Assembly (NCBI GenBank): GCA_947503365.1
Contig: CANNDT010000080.1
Span: 1-21,407, forward strand
Origin: CANNDT01 sp945876205
GTDB taxonomy: Bacteria; Acidobacteriota; Vicinamibacteria; Vicinamibacterales; UBA2999
Direction: 5' to 3'
Length of the DNA stretch: 21,407 bases
Part shown: positions 15,931-21,407 of the stretch, one piece after another
Position numbering within the stretch: the first letter of the stretch is position 1
Layout: each line of letters opens with the position of its first letter
Notes under the pieces: generated by a model
The model's database searches: none
Told to the model about the DNA's origin: nothing
Seen by the model: only the letters and a program-made list of their open reading frames with translations
Position numbers and translations under genes: made by a program

Positions 15931-17583
15931 GTGCTCCCCCAGACAGGCGTTTCCGCCACCAGCGCTCGGCTCCCTATCGATATCCGCCGTTTCCCGTGGA
16001 TCAGGCGCCTTGCGTCCGACTACGCCTTCGACTTCGAGAAGGTGGCCGACTTCTTCGCCGGCAACCCGGCCGAGTCTTCGGCCTGGCGCGACGCGATCCT
16101 CCGCACGCAACGCCACCCGCGCGAACGCGACGCGATCGCGGCCGTGCTTCAGGCCCAGCAGCGTGAGCGCGGCGCGCCGCCCGAAGCCGTGGCCGCGGCT
16201 GCCCGCCTCCGCGATTCGCAAACCGTGGCCGTCGTCACGGGCCAGCAGGCCGGCCTCTTTGGCGGTCCCCTCTTCACCCTGCTCAAGGCGATCACGGCGA
16301 TTCGACTCGCCGAGCGCATCACGGCCGAGCACAACGTGCCGGCGGTGGCGATCTTCTGGATCGACGCGGAAGACCACGACTGGGACGAGGTGAAGTCCTG
16401 CGGCAGTCTCGACGCCGACTCGAACTTCGTGCACCTGTCCGTCGGCAATCCTCCCGGCGCCCATGAAAAGCCGGTGGCGCGAGTCACGCTGGACGCGACG
16501 GCGGAGGCGGCGGTCGCGCAGCTCGCCTCGACGCTTCCTCCCACGGAATTTACCGCCGGCCTGATCGAGACGCTTCGCTCGGCCTATGTCCCTGGGGTGG
16601 GAATGGCGCAGGCGTTTGGCCGATGGCTCGAAGCCGTGCTCGGTCCGCGCGGGCTCGTGGTGTTTGATGCGGCTGACCCCGCGGCCAAGCCGCTGGTGGC
16701 TGGCGTGTTCGCGCACGAGATTGAACACGCGGGCGACACGTCCCGGCTCGCGCTCGAGGCGGGCGCGGAACTGCAGGCGCGCGGCTACCACGCGCAGGCG
16801 ACCCCGCACGAGAACCACGTCGCGCTCTTCCACCTGAATGCCAGCCGCGAAGCAATCCGGCGGCACGAGGATCACTTCGAGATCGGCGAGCGCAAGGAAT
16901 CCGCGGCGGCGCTGCTCGAACATGTCCGCAGCCGTCCGGAGGAGTTCAGCCCGAACGTCCTGCTGCGTCCGATCGTGCAGGACACGCTGTTTCCGACGGT
17001 CTGTTACGTGGCGGGTCCTAACGAGCTCGCCTATCTCGGTCAGCTCAAGGGTGTCTACGCCTCCTTCGGCGTCCCGATGCCGCTCTTTCAGCAGCGCGCA
17101 TCAGCCACCCTGCTCGACTCGAACGCGATGCGGTTTCTGACGAAGAACGAGGTGCCGCTCGAGACGCTCCGCCAGCAGGACGAAGCGGCGCTCAATCAAC
17201 TGCTCGAAGCGAAGATCCCGGCCTCCGTCGAGGCGCCGCTCGAAGAGGCGCTGCGACTGCTCACCGAGCGGATGGAAGCGGTGGCGCGGGCGGTGCCGCA
17301 AATCGATCCGACGCTCGAAAAAGCCGCGCGCTCGACGCTGAGCCGCATGGAAGAGGAGCTCAAGAAGCTCCATTCAAAGATCATCCACGCCGCCAAGCGG
17401 CAGGACGAGACGCTGCGGCGCCAGTTCAAGCACGCGCAGGCGCAGGCCTTTCCCGGCGGCCACCCGCAGGAGCGCGAGATCGGATTCGTCTACTTCGTGA
17501 ACAAACACGGCTCGAGCCTGGTCGATCGCTTGTGCGACGAGCTGCCGATCGAGATGGGGACGCACTGGGTCATCACGATTTGA
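15931..17583 (+). CDS. bshC: Bacillithiol biosynthesis cysteine-adding enzyme BshC
   Basis: Assigned to the last step of bacillithiol synthesis, joining cysteine to glucosaminyl-malate to give the low-molecular-weight thiol. The 550-residue length fits the family. Landmarks are LPIDIRRFPWIRRLASDY at the N-terminus, VVTGQQAGLFGGPLFTLLKA at about 101-120, AIFWIDAEDHDWDEV at about 140-154, the AGPNELAYLGQL stretch, and PMPLFQQRASATL. A Glu, Lys and Arg-rich coiled-coil region follows near 400-500, then EREIGFVYFVNKHG and SLVDRLCDEL at the C-terminus. BshC homologues are established in Bacillota, Bacteroidota and Acidobacteriota. bshA and bshB are not in the window, so the pathway is inferred. 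The GTG start matches the family N-terminus. The stop overlaps the TTG start of the downstream peptidoglycan synthase. Confidence 0.93.
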   Translation: MLPQTGVSATSARLPIDIRRFPWIRRLASDYAFDFEKVADFFAGNPAESSAWRDAILRTQRHPRERDAIAAVLQAQQRERGAPPEAVAAAARLRDSQTVAVVTGQQAGLFGGPLFTLLKAITAIRLAERITAEHNVPAVAIFWIDAEDHDWDEVKSCGSLDADSNFVHLSVGNPPGAHEKPVARVTLDATAEAAVAQLASTLPPTEFTAGLIETLRSAYVPGVGMAQAFGRWLEAVLGPRGLVVFDAADPAAKPLVAGVFAHEIEHAGDTSRLALEAGAELQARGYHAQATPHENHVALFHLNASREAIRRHEDHFEIGERKESAAALLEHVRSRPEEFSPNVLLRPIVQDTLFPTVCYVAGPNELAYLGQLKGVYASFGVPMPLFQQRASATLLDSNAMRFLTKNEVPLETLRQQDEAALNQLLEAKIPASVEAPLEEALRLLTERMEAVARAVPQIDPTLEKAARSTLSRMEEELKKLHSKIIHAAKRQDETLRRQFKHAQAQAFPGGHPQEREIGFVYFVNKHGSSLVDRLCDELPIEMGTHWVITI

Positions 17584-19955
17584 CCGATTCCCCGAAGCGT
17601 AAGAGCCGATCGCCTAAGGGCAAACGCGGCGCGCGTCCCGCGTGGTGGCGCTACGCGTTGCTGGGCACCGCGGCGCTGGCCATCCTGTGCGCCGGCATCC
17701 TCACCTACTACTACATCTCGTTTTCGCGAGTCATCGATGCGCGGCTGCACGGCGAGCGCGAGCGGACGCTGCCGCGCGTCTACGCCAGGCCGGTGGAGCT
17801 GCGACGTGGGCAGTCGCTCACCGAGCTCGACCTCATCGCCAGGCTCAACGACCTCGGGTACGCGCAGCGCGCGCGCTCCGAGTCGCCTGGCGAATTCACC
17901 ATCCTTCGCAACGCGATCGCGATCACACCGCGCACCGGCGAGCTCGCGGGGAAAACCATCCGCGCGACCTTCCCCCCTCCGGAGACTTCGCGCTCGGGCG
18001 CAGCACCCGTGTCGGGTCGCGGCATCCAGGATCTCGAGATTGTCGGACGCGGCCGCACCGAGGCGGTGCAACTCGACGCCCCGCTGCTCACGGCGCTGAT
18101 GACGAGCGGCGGCCGGCAGAAGCGCCGCAGCGTGCCGATCGCCACCATCCCGAAGTACATGCAGCAGGCGGTGCTGGCGATTGAAGACCAGGGCTTCTAC
18201 TCGCATCCCGGCATCAATCCCTTCCGCATCGTCGCCGCGATCTTCACCAACATCTTCGGCTCCAACCCGAACGTCGTCGGCTACAGCACGATCACGCAGC
18301 AGCTCTCGAGGATGTTCTTCCTCTCGGACGAGTTCAACGCCGAGCTCCAGAGCGGCGAGCGCGGACGGACGCTGACGTCGTACCTGCGCAAGGGCCGCGA
18401 GGTGTGGATGTCGCTCGTGCTCGAGCGGCGCGCGTCGAAGGACGAGATCCTCGAGCTGTATCTCAACGACGTGTATCTCGGGCAGCGCGGCTCGTTCGCG
18501 ATCCACGGGGTGGCCGAGGCGGCGCGCCTCTTCTTCGGCAAGGACGTGATGAATCTGAGCCTGAGCGAGGCGGCGCTGATCGCGGGCGTGATTCAGAACC
18601 CCGGGGGCCGGTCACCGTTCGGCAACCCGGAGCGCGCCCTGGAACGGCGCAACACCGTGCTGCGCGCGATGGCTTCGGAAGAGTACGTCTCGGTGGGCGC
18701 CGCCGACCGCGCGAGCCGCGAGCCGCTGCAGGTGGTGGCGCGCGCCGTCGACAACGAGGCGCCCTACTTCGTCGACATGGTGAGCGAGCAGGTCGCCACG
18801 GCGTTTCCTGGCGTGACCGCGCAAGTCGGCCGCGTCGACGTCTTCACCACGCTCGACCTCAACCTGCAGCGCATCGCGCTCGATGCCGTGCGCAACGGCC
18901 TCGCGACCGTCGACCGGCTGCTCGCGCGGCGCAAGCGTCCGCAGCGGGCGCAGGCCTCGCTCATCGCCATCGATCCGCGCACCGGCGAGATCCTGGCGCT
19001 GGTCGGGGGACGCTCCTACAACCAGTCGCAGTACAACCGGGCGATCGACGCACGGCGCCAGCCCGGATCCGTCTTCAAGCCGTTCGTGTTCCTCGCCGCC
19101 TTCGAGCGCGGCGAGGAAGAAGGACGCACCGACCTGACGCCCGCCGCACTGACCAAGGACGAGCCGACCACGTTCACCTTCGACGACCAGGTGTGGGAGC
19201 CGCGCAACTACGACGACTACGACGGCGAGATCACCTGGCGCCGCGCGCTGGCAATGTCGCGCAACCTGGGGACGATCCACGTCGGCGAGACGGTCGGCTT
19301 CGATCGCGTGGCCGCCCTGTGGAAGAAGGTCGGCGTCGGCCAGGCGCCGCAGGCTTTCCCCTCGATCACGCTCGGCGTCTTCGAGCTGACGCCGCTCGAG
19401 GTCGCGCAGGCCTACACGCTGTTCCTCAACGAAGGCTCGGTGCGGCCGCTCAAGTCGATCCAGCGGATCGAAACCGCCACGAGCAACCTGCGGCCGACAG
19501 ACGCGCCGCTCCACCGCGTCGCGAGGCCCGACACCACGTTCCTCGTCACCAACATGCTGCGCAGCGTGCTCAACGAGGGCACCGGCGCCGCCGCACGCGC
19601 CAGCGGATTCGCCCTGGACGCCGCCGGCAAGAGCGGCACCACCAACGACCAGCGCGATGCCTGGTTCGTCGGCTTCACCCCCGAGCTCCTCACCGTCGTC
19701 TGGGTCGGCTTCGACGACAACCAGCCCGTGTCCCTCACCGGATCGCAGGCGGCGCTGCCGATCTGGACCGATTTCATGAAAGCCGCCACCGCCGGCCGCT
19801 CGAGCACCCCCTTCGAAGTCCCCGAAGGCATCGCCTTCGCAGAGATCGATCGCGACACCGGCAAACTGGCGCTGCCGGGCTGTCCGCGCACCTACAACGA
19901 GGGGTTCATCAGCGGAACCGAGCCCACGGAATACTGCGAGCTTCATCGCTGGTAA
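17580..19955 (+). CDS. Class A penicillin-binding protein, PBP1b-like
   Basis: Bifunctional peptidoglycan glycosyltransferase and transpeptidase of the inner membrane. The 791-residue protein has a basic cytoplasmic N-terminus, one transmembrane helix at about 23-46, and a UB2H-like segment at about 66-110 (RVYARPVELRRGQSL, LNDLGYAQ) that points to the PBP1b branch. The GT51 domain has the catalytic glutamate in IEDQGFYSHPGINPF (Glu202), STITQQLSR, and LELYLNDVYLGQRG at about 291-304. The transpeptidase domain has SVFK (Ser497, Lys500), SRN at 560-562 and KSGT at 684-687. Two cysteines (768, 786) sit in the C-terminal tail. The start is taken as the TTG whose last two bases overlap the bshC TGA. 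An in-frame GTG at 17532 would start inside bshC. Coupled translation with bshC is likely. The 3' side runs into a REP-like cluster. Confidence 0.95.
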   Translation: MTDSPKRKSRSPKGKRGARPAWWRYALLGTAALAILCAGILTYYYISFSRVIDARLHGERERTLPRVYARPVELRRGQSLTELDLIARLNDLGYAQRARSESPGEFTILRNAIAITPRTGELAGKTIRATFPPPETSRSGAAPVSGRGIQDLEIVGRGRTEAVQLDAPLLTALMTSGGRQKRRSVPIATIPKYMQQAVLAIEDQGFYSHPGINPFRIVAAIFTNIFGSNPNVVGYSTITQQLSRMFFLSDEFNAELQSGERGRTLTSYLRKGREVWMSLVLERRASKDEILELYLNDVYLGQRGSFAIHGVAEAARLFFGKDVMNLSLSEAALIAGVIQNPGGRSPFGNPERALERRNTVLRAMASEEYVSVGAADRASREPLQVVARAVDNEAPYFVDMVSEQVATAFPGVTAQVGRVDVFTTLDLNLQRIALDAVRNGLATVDRLLARRKRPQRAQASLIAIDPRTGEILALVGGRSYNQSQYNRAIDARRQPGSVFKPFVFLAAFERGEEEGRTDLTPAALTKDEPTTFTFDDQVWEPRNYDDYDGEITWRRALAMSRNLGTIHVGETVGFDRVAALWKKVGVGQAPQAFPSITLGVFELTPLEVAQAYTLFLNEGSVRPLKSIQRIETATSNLRPTDAPLHRVARPDTTFLVTNMLRSVLNEGTGAAARASGFALDAAGKSGTTNDQRDAWFVGFTPELLTVVWVGFDDNQPVSLTGSQAALPIWTDFMKAATAGRSSTPFEVPEGIAFAEIDRDTGKLALPGCPRTYNEGFISGTEPTEYCELHRW

Positions 19956-19973
19956 CGCCGCGCACGTAACCCC

Positions 19974-20122
19974 GCGCAGGCTGAAGCCCGCGCGCTACAT
20001 CAGACGATCGACCGACCGGGGTCCGCGCGGTGTAGCGCGCGGGCTTTAGCCTGCGCCAACCCACATCAGACGATTGACCGGACGGGGTCCGCGCGGTGTC
20101 GCGCGCGGGCTTTCGCCCGCGC
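19974..20122. repeat. REP-like inverted-repeat cluster (three units)
   Basis: Unit 1 (19974-19999) is inverted relative to unit 2 (20031-20056) and pairs with it at 25 of 26 positions across a 31-base loop. Unit 3 (20097-20122) has the same direction as unit 2. Units 2 and 3 each lie at the end of a 60-base tandem duplication (19997-20056 and 20063-20122) that is identical at 54 positions. Unit 3 folds alone as a perfect 9-base stem with loop TTTC. The cluster occupies the whole gap after the PBP gene. It could stabilise the 3' end of the upstream message or act as a terminator without a U-tract. No RAYT transposase gene is visible. Confidence 0.85.
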
Positions 20123-20128
20123 GAGGTC

Positions 20129-20134
20129 TATAAT
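20129..20134 (+). promoter_or_regulatory. Consensus -10 box for a leaderless xdhC-family transcript
   Basis: A perfect TATAAT ends six bases before the ATG at 20141, so the predicted transcript begins at the start codon. No Shine-Dalgarno sequence could exist on such a message. The -35 region falls in the REP hairpin, and no TTGACA-like hexamer is visible at normal spacing. Confidence 0.6.
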
Positions 20135-20140
20135 CAACAT

Positions 20141-20980
20141 ATGAACCAAGAGGTCTTCTCCGCGCTCTCGGAGGCCCTGCAGCGCGGTGAGGAAGTGGCC
20201 CTTGTGACGATCACCGGCTCGACCGGGTCGACGCCGCAGCGCGTGGGCGCCAAGATGCTCGTCTTCGCGGATGGCCGCACGGTGGGCACGATTGGCGGCG
20301 GGTGCTACGAGAACGAGGCGTTCTGGAAGGCGCGCGAGGCGATCAAGAACCGCAAGCCCATCACGCTCAAATTCGAGCTCAACGACGACTTCGCTCAGGA
20401 GAGCGGGCTGGTCTGCGGAGGACGGATGGAAGTCTTCGTCGAACCGGTGGAGCCGTCACCCGAAGTGTTCGTGTTCGGCGCGGGACACGTCGGCTACTTC
20501 GTCGCGAAGATGGCGCACGATGTCGCGTTCAAGGTGCACGTCATCGACGACCGCGAGAAGTTTGCCAATGTCGAGCGCTTCGGTCCGGGCATCGACGTCA
20601 TCGTCGACAACATCCCCAACTGGCTGGCCAACCACACGCTGCCGCCGAGCGCCTATGCCGTGATCGTCACGCGCGGCCACACGCATGACCTCGATACGCT
20701 GCGCGCGCTGGCCTCGTCGCCGCTCCGCTATCTCGGCTTGATTGGCAGCAAGGCCAAGGTGAAGCGCATTTTCGATGTACTGATCGACGAGGAGGGCATG
20801 TCCGCCGAAGCGCTCAAGGGCATCCATGCGCCGATCGGCCTCGACATCGGCGCAATCACACCGCAGGAAATCGCCGTCAGCATCCTCGCGGAACTGATCG
20901 CCGTCAAACACGGCAAGATTGCAGAGCCCAACGTGGCCGCCGTCAGCATGCGCTGGGATGGCGCCCTCGCCAAGCGCTAG
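20141..20980 (+). CDS. XdhC/CoxI-family molybdenum hydroxylase maturation protein
   Basis: Proteins of this family bind molybdenum cofactor, help sulfurate it and deliver it to xanthine dehydrogenase-type enzymes. The 279-residue protein has the N-terminal XdhC/CoxI domain, with VTITGSTGSTPQRVGAKM at about 22-39, GTIGGGCYENEA at about 49-60 and the conserved cysteine in SGLVCGGRMEVFVEP at about 88-102. A C-terminal Rossmann-like domain follows, with VFVFGAGHVGYFVAKMA at about 109-125, VIDDRE, VTRGHTHD, LGLIGSKAKVKR and APIGLDIGAITPQEIAVSI. The ATG at 20141 was chosen over an upstream in-frame start because it follows a consensus TATAAT at leaderless spacing and begins the domain directly. The next gene, an amidohydrolase, starts 19 bases after the stop. 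The molybdenum enzyme it serves is not in the window. Confidence 0.93.
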   Translation: MNQEVFSALSEALQRGEEVALVTITGSTGSTPQRVGAKMLVFADGRTVGTIGGGCYENEAFWKAREAIKNRKPITLKFELNDDFAQESGLVCGGRMEVFVEPVEPSPEVFVFGAGHVGYFVAKMAHDVAFKVHVIDDREKFANVERFGPGIDVIVDNIPNWLANHTLPPSAYAVIVTRGHTHDLDTLRALASSPLRYLGLIGSKAKVKRIFDVLIDEEGMSAEALKGIHAPIGLDIGAITPQEIAVSILAELIAVKHGKIAEPNVAAVSMRWDGALAKR

Positions 20981-20984
20981 TCCG

Positions 20985-21003
20985 CCGTAGCCTTCGGCTA
21001 TGG
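20985..21003. repeat. Small hairpin overlapping the amidohydrolase start
   Basis: CCGTAGCC (20985-20992) and GGCTATGG (20996-21003) pair at seven of eight positions across a three-base TTC loop. The proposed ATG lies in the right arm. The unit resembles a common short intergenic palindrome starting TCCGCCGTAGCC. Confidence 0.5.
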
Positions 21004-21407
21004 ACCCCGTGCCCTCCTCAATCCTGATCCGCAACGCGACCATCCTCCCGATGACCGACCAGCTCGAGGTCGTGCAGGGAGCGGTGTCGGTGCGCGACGG
21101 CCGGATCGCGGCGGTCGGTGCCGAACCGGACGGACGCCACGACGTCGTCATCGACGCCGCGGGCGGCTACCTGCTGCCCGGCTTCGTGCAGACGCACATC
21201 CACCTGTGCCAGACGCTCTTTCGCGGCTACGCCGACGATCTTCGCCTGCTCGACTGGCTCAGCACGCGCGTCTGGCCAATGGAGGCCGCGCATACGCCCG
21301 CATCGCTCAGGGCGGCGGCAAGGCTCGCATGCCACGAGCTTCTGCGCGGCGGGACGACGACGATCCTCACGATGGAGACCGTGCACGATACCGACGCGGT
21401 GTTTGAA
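21000..21407 (+). CDS. Amidohydrolase / adenosine-type deaminase (MTA/SAH/5'-deoxyadenosine deaminase-like), N-terminal part
   Basis: 136 residues are visible before the edge. The N-terminal beta-sandwich (SILIRNATILPM, VSVRDGRIAAVG) leads into the metal-dependent hydrolase barrel with the HxH zinc motif in GFVQTHIHLCQTLFRG. DDLRLLDWLSTRVWPMEAAH and then ARLACHELLRGGTTTILTME follow. The HLCQTLFRG, DWL and EAAHT features are those of the amidohydrolase branch containing methylthioadenosine, S-adenosylhomocysteine and 5'-deoxyadenosine deaminases and related chlorohydrolases and guanine deaminases. The exact substrate cannot be fixed from this part. The start is uncertain: the ATG at 21000 lies inside a small hairpin, and an in-frame GTG at 21009 is an alternative. 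It probably shares a transcript with the XdhC-family gene, consistent with purine or nucleoside catabolism. Confidence 0.85.
   Translation, partial: MDPVPSSILIRNATILPMTDQLEVVQGAVSVRDGRIAAVGAEPDGRHDVVIDAAGGYLLPGFVQTHIHLCQTLFRGYADDLRLLDWLSTRVWPMEAAHTPASLRAAARLACHELLRGGTTTILTMETVHDTDAVFE

Noticed and set aside
17532..17579. In-frame GTG at 17532 as PBP start
   Set aside because: It would add 16 residues encoded inside bshC with no family match. The TTG overlapping the bshC stop is more economical.
17490..19969. Large open frames over the PBP gene (17490-18506 minus, 18404-19969 plus, 18612-19946 minus)
   Set aside because: The PBP frame carries complete glycosyltransferase and transpeptidase motifs. 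The others are composition artefacts.
21018..21386. Minus-strand open frame opposite the amidohydrolase
   Set aside because: Antisense to a gene with clear zinc-hydrolase motifs, with no motif of its own.

Overview
The window is GC-rich and gene-dense, and looks like a chromosomal segment from the Acidobacteriota, probably a Vicinamibacteria-like soil or metagenome-derived genome. The taxonomic call is inference. It rests on a von Willebrand protein of the acidobacterial VWFA-related type, a bacillithiol-type BshC ligase, a PEGA-domain membrane protein, a two-domain MazG, and many short intergenic repeat families. No rRNA, tRNA, CRISPR array, phage gene or conventional transposase gene was seen.

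Layout. Positions 1-4923 (minus strand) form a tight run in transcription order: DUF1844 protein, PhnP-like metallo-beta-lactamase hydrolase, ribF, a small unknown protein, cysS, and a class III aminotransferase cut by the left edge. Spacing is mostly a few bases or an overlap. MazG (4956-5810, plus) diverges from this run across a 32-base gap and converges, stop against stop, on a secreted protein of unknown function (5811-6449, minus). A GxxExxY protein (6596-6994, minus) follows, framed on both sides by inverted clusters of a CACGAAG repeat. Then, all on the minus strand and again in transcription order from the right, come a PEGA-domain membrane protein, carA, carB, a VWA-domain protein and comEC (15843 down to 7091). 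On the plus strand are bshC and a PBP1b-like bifunctional peptidoglycan synthase with overlapping ends (15931-19955), a REP-like inverted-repeat cluster (19974-20122), an XdhC-family protein (20141-20980) and the start of an amidohydrolase/deaminase (from 21000).

Most genes are housekeeping: cysteine charging, FAD synthesis, carbamoyl phosphate for pyrimidine and arginine synthesis, house-cleaning of nucleotides, low-molecular-weight thiol synthesis, cell wall synthesis, DNA uptake, molybdenum-enzyme maturation and purine-type deamination.

The unusual layer is repeat DNA that has entered gene boundaries and even reading frames. The CACGAAG inverted-repeat element occurs three times in about 7.5 kb: once around a GxxExxY gene, and twice as short solo hairpins. 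One solo copy lies in frame and supplies the N-terminal leader and hydrophobic signal segment of the VWA protein. Other families lie in frame in interdomain linkers of MazG and the PEGA protein. A heptamer array flanked by 8-base direct repeats appears to have split a former stop/start overlap between the PEGA gene and carA. The leading candidate for an undescribed system is therefore a GxxExxY-associated inverted-repeat element with solo derivatives, some co-opted into genes. This is inference from one window.
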